In this document: piece after piece, positions 45,001-51,143 of the stretch
Position numbering within the stretch: the stretch's first letter is position 1
Layout of the letters: each line of letters starts with the position of its first letter
DNA from: Enterocloster lavalensis
GTDB taxonomy: Bacteria > Bacillota > Clostridia > Lachnospirales > Lachnospiraceae
DNA: 64,000 nt
Assembly (NCBI RefSeq): GCF_902364025.1
Contig: NZ_CABJCG010000009.1
Location: forward strand, 188,965-252,964
Direction of reading: 5' to 3'
Program-made: the position numbers and the translations under genes
Notes under the pieces: model-generated
Seen by the model: only the letters and a program-made list of their open reading frames with translations
The model's database searches: none
Told to the model about the DNA's origin: nothing

Positions 45001-46173
45001 TACTACGTGATTGTGGAAGAGTCCACCCCGGACGACTATATGACCTACGGCGCGGTGGCCAGCTCCAATATCCGGCCCATGTCTGCGGACCGGGCGGACG
45101 CCAGCTGGTATATCCCGTGGGGCGTAACCGAAGCCAGCGTCACCAACAAATACGGCGACGGAACGCTGAAAGTGACCAAAGCGGACAGCGAGACCGGCGC
45201 AGCGCTGGCGGGAGCGAGGTTTGAGCTCACTGCGTCCAGGACAAATGTGGAGGGCGCGTGGGAGAATTACCTGGCTAAGGCTGCGAACAGCGAGCCGGAC
45301 GGCTTAACGGGCGTTCAGGCGGTAACGGTTGACGGAACCACGCTGCGCTTTACCATTGCGGGCAGCACGGAACATGGTGCGACGGACGGAACCGCCGTCC
45401 TGACGGAACTGCCCTACGGCACCTACACGCTGACCGAGATAAAAGCGCCCGACGGTTATATTCTGGGAAGCACGCCGGAGGTGAGAGTGTTCACCATCAG
45501 CCGCGCCGACCGCACGATTTCCTACACCACGGACCAGCTGGCGCTGGAGAACGACGCCATGGGTCCCATCGCCAACACCCCTCATGAGACAACGGTGGTG
45601 AAGGTGAGCAAGAGCAACACAGAGACAAAGCTGGCGGGAGCGGAATTCATCCTCAAATCCCAGAAGGGCTACGTGCTGTTGAAGGACGGAAGCTTTGACG
45701 GGTATGTTCAGGAGGAGGAAAAAGCGAGCCGGTTTACCACAGACGAGAACGGCGCGTTCGTGATCAAACGCCTGCCTGCCGGAACCTACACGCTGGTTGA
45801 GAAAACGGCGCCTTCGGGCTACCAAATCAACAGTGACATCCCATCCTTCACAACGGACGGGACAAAACACAGCCTCATCCAGGTGGAGGATCAGAAGATC
45901 ACCCACAGCGGTGGAAACGGCGGCGGAGGCGGCGGTGGAGGTTCCACCGGAAAACGCAGCGTGACGGTTATCAACGACGAAAATGTGCCGCTGGCCAATC
46001 TGCCCCAGCCACCGGTCAACGAGACCATCATTCTGGACGACGACGTACCGCTGGCCGGACTGCCCAAGACCGGCGAGATCGTAAATGCGGCCGCAGGGCT
46101 TGCGGCGCTGATCTCCACCGCGCTCATGGGCGTGTACCTGGCTTTGCAGAAGAAACGGCGGCCTGACCGGTAA
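33076..46173 (+). CDS. Giant LPXTG-anchored surface protein with Cna_B/SpaA-type repeats
   Basis: 4365 residues from GTG at 33076, eight bases after AAGGAGG; an ATG at 33043 lies upstream of that site. Signal peptide MRLLAWFLVVAMVSGNLSQVGYAA. Residues about 195-322 are Glu/Thr/Pro-rich. The rest is a chain of a dozen or more Cna_B/SpaA-like beta domains, seen as AGxxFxL strands and closing motifs such as TETNAPEGY, TEIKAPDGY, EKTAPSGY and REITPPSGY, plus DUF11-like (YTMTLENVSGE) and SdrD-B-like (GGRIWIDANGNGLQDD) segments. A poly-Gly stretch precedes the sortase signal LPKTGE (4329-4334), a hydrophobic helix and KKRRPDR. The protein should be covalently wall-linked, with self-made isopeptide bonds stiffening the stalk. 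No sortase or second pilin is adjacent. Ligand unknown. Confidence 0.92.
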   Translation: MRGMRKRISWKMRLLAWFLVVAMVSGNLSQVGYAAQSQTKETTGQRVIKITEKEIERILDRDPERRPELELKDIPFKGETKKQNVLDEILSLTEGKILIKKQRNGASLCLIYAEKDGLDIDFYDEDAEVDEDECLIDFLEIYTVNAGDKPVEYKVVLDSDTMVIGEATSSEFKVVGDNEDFTIATDSNAVKATDSNASAQEKETEAPAAQPDNGQAGESGQENTTQDPAQGDNGQNPAEGTEGEAPAGGADQQEPAENGGAETPSEETGSQESQETQAPPETESQTETEAEKEPETEAPAAEPTEKETEKEPEADEPQELSRSVRERYLVTSSDDDEEDEGAGLVSLSFDEDATEEVMESLQEEGGIVSRVGAGMIKSTRLTLVPSTPFFEAVTEALGDPDSAEDNQVVVGSIAVSPDKTGEIMAGEEFHLTVNYAMNAVPPYSYNGGTVSLYTPNEVKRGTIILTVPRELVLPQQAVYRQEVGESAIYNIPVSDESASGKMVLKAYFAGNGRSGIGTAYEMSNIWSAAYSGFVTAVDPTDASSSVEYAFCDYGQRESLDEELTEEMYQWELASPDVWAVNKEITSLNGVGEQVSLNGQDAVKFEFEITVGLDQAGAPAVGDANYFRPGRVPFESYRLTDTLTLHDKEGNPTDIAPLKVELVPEGANNGSPLVAEEPVLNSAVITTEQYAAAGHPGEDTGLYETDGSAPALTRYKVTAYYARDNFKLDFWDPQVEDGATYQVKNDVTIDYTLANVNGGGNRLQIQDDARGYYQFVEGSSAIRLKKNLLIPDLNEAGELTTREVPFDGVYGGYYEGYAGFTLEKQDEEGTFQVYSPKVLEGGAYKDLENIAINPVQDSLDGEVPEQGTDGSLTFYVEPGTYRITETELPEKTQPGPGMELDSRGQAYFEVTVKLDDEKTVTFENAVQSGGLQFAKYGYEYRNHGLSEKADPLGGVTFELFDGQGESLGTATSGKDGIVSFFPLDAGTYTLKEVSTADGYILDSTAYDVKVEAGRIARPRKGGADQEVLYNLPNQSAARVVKWLAKPGQEQETRVQLGGQAVEAFAGRFQVEYRDGENWLKYGDPLSLDGSGEIYLDLPVYRNGKTESAEATVYRVVESVPEAYTSKTYNVGDGAYYQTFDPDARQVVSREFTLEEAREQGKPAPVQTINITNIPRSNIALTKYNAGYGASGDDRKSWITSEKAGAAAAEFQLLRKTGEGRYDLVGSGQTDENGNIAFSDLDIWTDNGSKIEYYWYEMPQSGTRLEVFDSEYASGSENRLQTVTGAVIDGVSHDAAMLAGPFELTVDSTVRAYAYNVAQKLPVWIEKRDGSAKETVIWTDSDPETQFEFTIYQVDGDKTGAAGQPVTVRNDGKPVYLDLGYQYKVYETKHPESYEGYEGQENQSDEKGFYQIIDLTKRPEISMGSGVQEAKGGNLTTFVNRRLSRLQVVKQSRTIDLNDLLTKDSRLTDVEFEVFTEEDGQFKSTGRTIKSDDGNYWFKAGTYYVKEKSVPAGHIDPATYLETGDHRKDADLKYFMDSGRQNLYYGPIQVKESGKEVATGSVEVINYKNVGTIRAIKKSGNTGEPLGGAVIALEKLAGVKYVEIGRQTSDKETGFVTFGGVAIYDDNGDKITYRLREITPPSGYTLDKGREYAVQLDQKDLLTTVDTTGHTLEFVNNLAVNLTVRKFWTDKWESQFDHRDIKNELPGVDLVLYKWDQTGGAGKAQLVAAGASDEAAAAAMFKGLDSKLAYFVVEGEGVSGYEPKDGKVILTKTSGAYPEELDVSADGALMGGDYNYVFFPVQAAGEIEVNRSGEILNERPWLQFNLHKYADRVLYNENTENRTPVTFEYEGTSRTFYAEELNPHKDVNGARFEFHETPLTGGLEAVLDGGTLIDVYETGTKLNGLGGQQVDGEFDTTIVRPGNIFWLKEVSAGPGYSWGDRPQIISFVPADQLSGFELDENGFYVRADETKVKIVPYEKNATVTADAFNYDMSGTGIGEINTAYVKLNKWLETERDGQKEYTPLGGVTFQLRVGGITVATLETGLDNQWNDGDKTGQAMSEMLYFDRIVEALKSAGRTDEEILKWVNFETHEISFELVEISAPDRVEMMDGSKTLTVAFAGNTPVDTSYFWSEGDPESKRLINTQLEGYRVELNVWGYNPTEELFEATGGAITDAKLEQMGGLDAAPLNQVILELYRYNYETGKYERYMADTSIRTVNGRYLFEDGLPRGKYYLIQTNLGQANKDRYFNMYNNKDWRREFTVNASERNVVNVYNPEKPNLEITKRVLAEKAGGEHVDLAGLTLTFKDGGTKYTRIFNKDSADKTTVRIDNMAPGAYTITESGQPQNTSIQYFGVYNQNQLIIGFSRTKNGSTPQIQKRDKLKTYPYESQVSMELYNPQKGSLKLIKTDAEDPEIKLAGAEFKYSYLPFNANKGDIVGSKGEAYVVRQPGLVEDATLLQDLAGRKWGTEMAAGKTNADGELLMEHLDPGWYRITETNAPEGYTAGQEPFYMAVVADMGADHTVAGVIPEAVVTNPHDVSLTVTKNLDYAGLTDHKNVLPDTVTFRLYKGTADGALADTGRSVEVMSKDGHTGIIDGIPQLTAKETADGVHYYLAETVVKSEDWNFVAAADNQDAAGTALNTVTKGGVTYIELPGFTTRADVAITVTNRLARADITLLKVDKDSNVPLAGAVFALYATDQTVGGTGLPADSARIGTFADLGQGIYRLTNIPAGSISGTDYYVFEVTAPEHYVRKAEPVKVTVLPGQHLSYETPENAGLLTIQNESGVDISLIKHPDVYGGPEAGTIQKSGVKFDLYVRDTAQDGSGWTKVGETREPDAEGTIKWTGLKLADRQYALYEYDITGGTYENYALDGIYLDGVKMEETAEQDGRRLYVLAGMSAGQTFGFEAFNRPAQLVTIQKTDANGGPAPEAEFQILDANGGVVMIHGQETVQTAKVGGENYTQVKIPLKAGTYTLVETKTGSGYNLIPDDSRVITRREITVPDEANNNTYEFSNLRIAPTVELNKQVAAVNGQEVGAGREGVLENLWWNDGQTVRYELTPVLGDEITGRGNNGTIERFALTDTGLTMQGPDGNDLAYDIYTRDNYSFTELVIPMPSHDSFIVRDGVAVEVGAITATVTTEHFDGSQNTYEHTFDLQDSWTLDLGAEAGVKGFTVTYEDARMKEQSGYALGQNFNPGTIRAEAVLYQQPYNSQAVQVIGRIRNSANVAVKYSKYLSDGTHQEYTMGRDSFDDVCVLEPDIPTVSTRLDVANNTRPADTATGNIKVGDKLTYTMTLENVSGESIRSEMVGPVFVNRLPIGVNAVDDTVKVRMNGTEIEPDQISVIYDSEGIEYLVVSLPHHNLTNGDKVVVTFEAEVGNAVINNTGAATDSMYVTSRLTKDIFASNPGGATFKWQEEKTGTNWPNEYPDINDIAKDTLGLWNKANGYTYNYRQNTFNTNSDITLLKEGKGNLDSAFVSEPVSAKVTPDENGSIIYHLIAKNTSAEANKTVITRLRLADSLPRPSEMEDFKGTSRSSQWRFNVDGGTAFTVYKVNAEGAKTVIEPENYRIYYFTGDGETAMDQSVLKKYENPEDHGWVLQDNWTGTNPVAVMADITLPEDQHLKTGESAVLEFKADVQEINSAQELERIAYTYAVNRFSMSYYHMSNENPEELAFQDVTSNMVQAVLTPARVGVGGRIWIDANGNGLQDDDQYGTSVSDLQKLVENQYFRIRLNTSGEEKNTVSVASVSQAIPAVPNETAKPSGVLDRTGRFLFSGLLPAQPHDEENLYAAMDDDGALNTIRNELKPGALKGLNPQTNRLTIITGGDGSADIIPGMYLKKTATTVNGKGISNAEGGMSRKPSELKAGTYPSETQDNNFVTNGTADSYVSEQFFLWGDTENWDQTKDFGLIPYRDLTITKYGEGDPKETLEGAEFALYGPFDNEEEARAFDTGKANEGSGKFVGRGATGADGTLKFEGLYYYLYYVIVEESTPDDYMTYGAVASSNIRPMSADRADASWYIPWGVTEASVTNKYGDGTLKVTKADSETGAALAGARFELTASRTNVEGAWENYLAKAANSEPDGLTGVQAVTVDGTTLRFTIAGSTEHGATDGTAVLTELPYGTYTLTEIKAPDGYILGSTPEVRVFTISRADRTISYTTDQLALENDAMGPIANTPHETTVVKVSKSNTETKLAGAEFILKSQKGYVLLKDGSFDGYVQEEEKASRFTTDENGAFVIKRLPAGTYTLVEKTAPSGYQINSDIPSFTTDGTKHSLIQVEDQKITHSGGNGGGGGGGGSTGKRSVTVINDENVPLANLPQPPVNETIILDDDVPLAGLPKTGEIVNAAAGLAALISTALMGVYLALQKKRRPDR

Positions 46174-46263
46174 ACGGCGGGCAAAACAGCACGGACAGCC
46201 TGGAATGCGGGCGGTGCGGAATACGGATCGTCCGAAGCGCAGATCATTTAGAAAATTCGACAG

Positions 46264-46306
46264 AAACAGCAGTCCCGCGGGAAATCCCGTGGGGCTGCTG
46301 TTTTTT
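46264..46306 (+). terminator. Terminator of the giant adhesin gene
   Basis: CAGCAGTCCCGCGGG-aaat-CCCGTGGGGCTGCTG followed by TTTTTT. Confidence 0.85.
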
Positions 46307-46407
46307 AGTGCTCCGGGCGGATGTAGCCCATTGTTTGGGTCAGTGGGAATGGAACCGCTGCCTCCGGAATAAGATGCATCGATGGACGGAAGCCGCGGGG
46401 TGTTGAA

Positions 46408-46932
46408 ATGCAAATATTGATTTTTCTGTCGGAATGTATGGTTCCGCTGATGATATTTTACATAATCGGGTTCGGGCTGCTCTCAGGGCGGCCGGTGATG
46501 GACGATTTTCTGGAAGGAGCCAAGGAGGGGATGAGGACCGTGGCGGGCATTTTGCCCACGCTGGTGGCGCTGATGGTGTCCGTGGGGGTGCTGCGGGCCT
46601 CCGGCTTCCTGGACTTTCTGGGGGAGGTGTTAAAAGCCCCTGCGGCCCTGGTCCACCTGCCGCCCCAGATCGTGCCGGTGATCCTGGTGCGCCTGGTATC
46701 CAACTCCGCGGCCACGGGCCTGGTGCTGGACATTTTCAAGGAGTTCGGAACGGACTCCAACCTGGGGCTGATCGCCTCCCTGCTGATGAGCAGCACGGAG
46801 ACGGTGCTGTACTGTATGAGCGTGTACTTCGGCGCCGCGGGCATCACCAAAACCCGCTACACCCTGGCCGGGGCGCTGATCGCAACCGCGGCGGGGGTGG
46901 CGGCCAGCGTGGTGCTGGCCGGGGTGATGTAA
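46408..46932 (+). CDS. spmB: Spore maturation protein B
   Basis: 174 residues. Gate-family membrane protein with the SpmB motifs FLEGAKEGMRTVAGILPTLVAL, VRLVSNSAATGLVLDIFKEFG and SSTETVLYCMSVYFGA. It pairs with SpmA in late sporulation. The ribosome site before ATG 46408 is weak, as expected for a gene that once followed spmA closely; spmA is now about 18 kb upstream. No promoter of the sigma-E or sigma-G type could be picked out confidently. Confidence 0.9.
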   Translation: MQILIFLSECMVPLMIFYIIGFGLLSGRPVMDDFLEGAKEGMRTVAGILPTLVALMVSVGVLRASGFLDFLGEVLKAPAALVHLPPQIVPVILVRLVSNSAATGLVLDIFKEFGTDSNLGLIASLLMSSTETVLYCMSVYFGAAGITKTRYTLAGALIATAAGVAASVVLAGVM

Positions 46933-46953
46933 AGGCCGAAGCCAAAGAAAACA

Positions 46954-46982
46954 TTGCAAAATCCAGGGTTTTTTACTATAAT
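46954..46982 (+). promoter_or_regulatory. Promoter of murL-murD2
   Basis: TTGCAA (46954-46959), 17 bp, TATAAT (46977-46982). Confidence 0.6.
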
Positions 46983-47079
46983 AGCCATAAGAAAATAGGA
47001 GATCCGCTGTGTATCGGCGCCGGCATAGTACAGAGGACGGTGCATATACAGCGGGTTTTGTCATGAAAAAGGAGCCAAA

Positions 47080-48492
47080 ATGGAGCAATATGAGACTCTG
47101 CGCCGCCGTTTTCCGCGGTTTTTCTACAGAGGATACGAGATAGAGGAGACAGGCACTGCACTCGGGATTACATATCACTTTGAGATCGAAGGGCTCAGCT
47201 CATTTGCGCCCTGCTGGACGTTCCCCAGGCCGGAATGTGCCGACGGGACGGCCGTGGACGGGCTGATGGAACGTATGGTCTTTTCGCTGGGCATGGTAGA
47301 GCTGGTCAGCTATTGGAAAATCACCTGTTCCCCCCAGGTGGTTGTGGAGGCAGGCGCACTGGATGAGAAGCAGATCCGCTGGTGGAAAGACCTGTATTAC
47401 AATGGATTGGGTGAGTTTTTCTATGTGAATCAGATCGACAATGTAAATCCGGATGATTTTATGGAGATTATCTGCGAGGACAGTGCGGACCAGACTGCCT
47501 GTGAGCAGGTGGCAGAAGATTTTACCGTGGCTTCTGAGATTTCCGGCGTTCTGGTTCCCATCGGCGGAGGCAAGGACTCTGTGGTGACGCTGGAGATTTT
47601 GCGCCAGTCCGGCGCGCCGCTCTACGGATATATCATCAATCCAAGAGGTGCTACTGTCCACACCGCAGAGGTTGCAGGCCTGGACGGCGGTCATCTCATG
47701 GAGGTCAGACGTACTTTGGATCAAAATATGCTGGAGCTGAATCAGAAGGGGTATTTGAATGGACATACACCGTTTTCCGCCCTGGTGGCATTTTCCGGCC
47801 TGATCGGGGCGAAGCTTCTGCATCTGCCATATGTGGCGCTGTCCAATGAATCCAGCGCCAATGAGAGTACGGTTTTGGGGAGCACGGTAAACCATCAATA
47901 TTCCAAGAGCTTCAAATTTGAACGGGATTTCCACCAATATGCGGCGGAATATCTGCCAGGAAGCGCTTACTACTTCAGTCTGTTAAGGCCTCTCAGCGAG
48001 TTTCAGATTGCCAGGTTCTTTGCCAGGCAGAAGCTCTATCACGGCGTATTCCGCAGCTGTAATGCAGGCAGCAAGACGGACAGTTGGTGCGGTCACTGCC
48101 CCAAGTGCCTGTTCGTCTATTTGATTTTGTCGCCATTTCTGACATCGGACGAGGTGAGGGCTATTTTCGGAACAAATATGCTGGAGGATTCGTCCATGAC
48201 GTTTACGTTGGATCAACTGGTGGGCATTGAGGAAGAGAAGCCGTTTGAGTGCGTGGGCAGCCGCGACGAAATCAATGCGGCGCTGGTGCTGACCATTGAC
48301 CGCATGGAGGAAGAGGGGGAACCGCTTCCACTGTTGCTGAGGCACTACAAACAATCTGGAATGTATGCGGGAAGAAAGGCTGGGAGAGACCGGTATTTTG
48401 CCTATTACGACGATGAGAACCTGGTTCCGGAGCCCTTTGCCGCGCTGGTAAAGCGTAACTGTGTGGCTTGTACAGACAATGCCATAGGATAA
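47080..48492 (+). CDS. murL: UDP-MurNAc-L-Ala-L-Glu epimerase (MurL)
   Basis: 470 residues; ATG after AAAAAGGAG. The protein has a PP-loop of ATP-pyrophosphatases (PIGGGKDSVVTLE, GGGKDS at 162-167), HTAEV, NESSANES and a Cys pair in WCGHCPKC. It resembles MurL, first described in Xanthomonas oryzae, which uses ATP to epimerise the terminal L-Glu of UDP-MurNAc-L-Ala-L-Glu to D-Glu. The next gene is a MurD-family ligase starting 12 bases later, exactly the known partner (MurD2). Together they would supply D-Glu for peptidoglycan without free D-Glu. The context makes this call much stronger than the motif alone. Confidence 0.83.
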   Translation: MEQYETLRRRFPRFFYRGYEIEETGTALGITYHFEIEGLSSFAPCWTFPRPECADGTAVDGLMERMVFSLGMVELVSYWKITCSPQVVVEAGALDEKQIRWWKDLYYNGLGEFFYVNQIDNVNPDDFMEIICEDSADQTACEQVAEDFTVASEISGVLVPIGGGKDSVVTLEILRQSGAPLYGYIINPRGATVHTAEVAGLDGGHLMEVRRTLDQNMLELNQKGYLNGHTPFSALVAFSGLIGAKLLHLPYVALSNESSANESTVLGSTVNHQYSKSFKFERDFHQYAAEYLPGSAYYFSLLRPLSEFQIARFFARQKLYHGVFRSCNAGSKTDSWCGHCPKCLFVYLILSPFLTSDEVRAIFGTNMLEDSSMTFTLDQLVGIEEEKPFECVGSRDEINAALVLTIDRMEEEGEPLPLLLRHYKQSGMYAGRKAGRDRYFAYYDDENLVPEPFAALVKRNCVACTDNAIG

Positions 48493-48504
48493 GGAGATAA
48501 TGAC

Positions 48505-49851
48505 GTGATTGAACGAATCGACCCATGGGTCCACAATAAACGTGTTCTGCTGCTGGGCTTCGGCCGGGAGGGCCAGTCCACCTGGCAGGTATTAAAGCAG
48601 CTGGGAACCTGCGCCTACGTGGATATCGCGGACCAGAAGCCCGCCGCCGTGGACGCGGACGGGGCGCGCTGGATCACCGGGGATCATTATCAGAACTGTC
48701 TGGACGACTACGACGTGGTGTTCAAAAGCCCCGGAATCGTGCTGGAGCGCCCCATAGAGTCCTACCGCTGCGCCATTTTGTCCCAGGCGGAGCTGTTTTT
48801 CCACCTGTTCCGGGACCAGATCATCGGCATCACCGGAACCAAGGGGAAAAGCACCACCACCTCCTTGCTGTACCACGTGCTAAAGAGCGCGGGGCAGGAC
48901 TGCGTGGTGATGGGAAATATCGGAATTCCGGCCTTCGACCACCTGGAGGAGATCGGCCCGGACACCAGGATCGTCTTTGAACTGTCCTGCCACCAACTGG
49001 AATACATGACGGTATCGCCCCACATCGGCGTGCTGATCAATATACACGAGGAACATCTGGACCACTACGGCACCATGGAAAAATACGTGGCGGCCAAGCA
49101 CCGCATTTTCCGCAACCAGGGTTCGGACGACATCCTTGTATGCAATATGCAATGTCTCCCTGAGCCGGGGAAATGCCCGTCGCGGCTGATCCGCGTGGGG
49201 ACAAATTGCCCGGATGCGGACGTCAATGTGGATAACTGCGGCGAAAATGGAACATTTGTGGATTACGGCGGCAGCCGCTACCGCATCCCGGAGACGGAGA
49301 TCCGGCTTCTGGGCCAGCACAACTATTTCGATATCGCGGTGGTGTACGCTGTGTGCGGACTTTTGGGCATCGGTGAGGCCGCGTTCACGGAGGGCCTCAA
49401 ATCCTACGAGCCGCTGCCCCACCGCCTTCAGTATCTGGGCCAGAGGGACGGCGTGAAATATTATGACGACTCCATTTCCACCATTTGCGCCACCACCATC
49501 CAGGCGCTGAAAACCCTGACGGACGCGGACACCGTGCTGATCGGGGGCATGGACCGGGGGATTGACTACGGGGAGCTGATTCAGTTCCTGTCCGGGTGTC
49601 CGGTTCCTCATATCGTGCTGATGGAAGCCACCGGACGGCGGATCTATGAGGAGATCGGCCGGGATTATCCGGAGTTCGCCGGAAGGGACCGCCTGATCCT
49701 GGCGGACCATCTGGAGGAGGCGGTTCGGGCCGCCAGGTCCGTGACCAGACCGGGACACAGCTGCGTATTGTCTCCGGCAGCCGCAAGTTACGGCATTTTC
49801 CGCAATTTTGAGGAGCGCGGGGAGGCCTTTTCGCGGTATGTATTTGAATAG
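48505..49851 (+). CDS. murD2: UDP-MurNAc-L-alanine--L-glutamate ligase (MurD2)
   Basis: 448 residues; GTG start at 48505 with AAGGAGA overlapping the murL stop. Mur-ligase fold: N-terminal nucleotide-binding domain (LLLGFGREGQSTW), ATP loop GTKGKST at 111-117, FELSCHQLEYM, INIHEEHLDHYGTM and the C-terminal PLPHRLQYLG and YYDDSISTICATT. Ordinary MurD adds D-Glu; the MurL-associated MurD2 adds L-Glu. The assignment to MurD2 rests on the murL neighbour, and specificity residues were not checked. Confidence 0.85.
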   Translation: MIERIDPWVHNKRVLLLGFGREGQSTWQVLKQLGTCAYVDIADQKPAAVDADGARWITGDHYQNCLDDYDVVFKSPGIVLERPIESYRCAILSQAELFFHLFRDQIIGITGTKGKSTTTSLLYHVLKSAGQDCVVMGNIGIPAFDHLEEIGPDTRIVFELSCHQLEYMTVSPHIGVLINIHEEHLDHYGTMEKYVAAKHRIFRNQGSDDILVCNMQCLPEPGKCPSRLIRVGTNCPDADVNVDNCGENGTFVDYGGSRYRIPETEIRLLGQHNYFDIAVVYAVCGLLGIGEAAFTEGLKSYEPLPHRLQYLGQRDGVKYYDDSISTICATTIQALKTLTDADTVLIGGMDRGIDYGELIQFLSGCPVPHIVLMEATGRRIYEEIGRDYPEFAGRDRLILADHLEEAVRAARSVTRPGHSCVLSPAAASYGIFRNFEERGEAFSRYVFE

Positions 49852-49974
49852 CTGGATAAAAATGGAAAAGACACAAAAAAATCACAGCCTTTTAAGAATT
49901 TCATAAGGATTTTGGGGGTTGTGCGAACCTGTAAAATACTGTACAATCAGAAAGAAGCTTTTTTGAAGCGGGAA

Positions 49975-50424
49975 ATGAAAGGAAAAATCGTGGGAACGTA
50001 CGAGACGCTGAACGATGTATTGGTGAACCTGTTTCGCGACATTACGGGGATAGAACAGAAGGCGGTCCGCGCGCTGGGATATCCCGATATAACGAACAAC
50101 GATATGCATGTGATCGAGGCGATCGGCGTGTACGCGCCTAAAAATATGTCGTCCATCGCCAGGGAGCTGTCCGTGACGGTCGGCACTCTGACCATATCCG
50201 TGAACAGCCTGGTAAAAAAGGGCTACGTTGTTCGGCAGCGCAGCGAGGAGGACCGGAGAGTGGTACTGATTTCCCTCTCGGAAAAGGGCAAGGAAGTGTT
50301 TGAACACCACGCCAAATTCCACAAAGCCATGATCGACGGCGTGATCAATGAATTGACCGAGGAAGAGTTAGAAGTTCTGATTAAGGCGGTAACAAAGCTG
50401 AATTCCTGGTTCAGAGGCTTCTGA
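49975..50424 (+). CDS. MarR-family transcriptional regulator
   Basis: 149 residues from ATG at 49975; a TTG at 49912 would add an improbable leader. Winged helix with NMSSIARELSVTVGTLTISVNSLVKKGYV and wing RQRSEEDRRVVLISLSEKG, and an N-terminal dimer helix. It resembles the FabT branch of MarR, which represses fatty-acid synthesis genes in Firmicutes, but no fab gene is nearby. The lipoprotein gene starts 27 bases after its stop and is its probable co-transcribed partner. Confidence 0.87.
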   Translation: MKGKIVGTYETLNDVLVNLFRDITGIEQKAVRALGYPDITNNDMHVIEAIGVYAPKNMSSIARELSVTVGTLTISVNSLVKKGYVVRQRSEEDRRVVLISLSEKGKEVFEHHAKFHKAMIDGVINELTEEELEVLIKAVTKLNSWFRGF

Positions 50425-50451
50425 AGAGGACTAAAGGAGGCAACTACTACT

Positions 50452-51024
50452 ATGAAAAAATTGATGATGGGCGTTATGCTGGCGGCTATGGCATTTGCAC
50501 TGGCAGCGTGCACACCAACGACTGAAAAGCAGAAAGAGAATACCACGGCCGCGGCCGCAGCCGATATGGAGACGATCCCCATGACCACAGGCGGAGCCAG
50601 CGACAAGGTGCCGGATCCCAACGTGAAGCCGGTGGCAGTGATTTCGATATACCATGGCAGCGACGACAGCGATGGAATTGTCCAGGATATGGACGCGCTG
50701 GACACCGAGGGCCTGGATGCACAGCTTTTGGTGGACAAGCTGGTGGAGTACGGCGTGCTGACCAAGGGAACCAAGGTGCTGAGCTTCGAGATCGAGGGCG
50801 AGGGCGAGACAGCCACGGCGACGCTGGATTTAAGCCAGTTAAAGAGCGAGGAGGGCTGTTCCGACCGCATGCTTTTGGCAGAGGTGGGCAACACCTTTAT
50901 CGACAACTTCGAGCTTAAGACGATCAAAGTTAAAGTGAACGGCGGAAACTTTGAGGGCAAGGATATCCAGCAGCAGGATTCGGATGTGCTGGAGTATGAG
51001 TCGGATTTTGAAGATATGACCTGA
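50452..51024 (+). CDS. GerMN-domain-like lipoprotein
   Basis: 190 residues; ATG after AAAGGAGG. Signal peptide with lipobox LAAC, Thr/Ala spacer, and a domain (VAVISIYHGSDDS, LLVDKLVEYGVLTKGTKVLSFE, ATLDLSQLK, LAEVGNTFIDNF, KVKVNGGNFEG) that resembles the GerMN module of spore-germination and related lipoproteins. Likely on the outer face of the membrane. It probably forms an operon with the MarR gene. Confidence 0.72.
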   Translation: MKKLMMGVMLAAMAFALAACTPTTEKQKENTTAAAAADMETIPMTTGGASDKVPDPNVKPVAVISIYHGSDDSDGIVQDMDALDTEGLDAQLLVDKLVEYGVLTKGTKVLSFEIEGEGETATATLDLSQLKSEEGCSDRMLLAEVGNTFIDNFELKTIKVKVNGGNFEGKDIQQQDSDVLEYESDFEDMT

Positions 51025-51044
51025 TAGAAACGAAACGGAAATGA

Positions 51045-51097
51045 GAAAGCGGACCGGAAGCCTGGATGTGAGATGTGGGCTTCCGGCCCGCTTTTTT
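51045..51097 (+). terminator. Terminator after the GerMN-like lipoprotein gene
   Basis: AAGCGGACCGGAAGCC pairs with GGCTTCCGGCCCGCTT, followed by TTTT. It lies between converging genes. Confidence 0.8.
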
Positions 51098-51143
51098 GCG
51101 CCGATCTGTGTTTGAATGTGCGGTTACAGGTACGTGTACGCCT

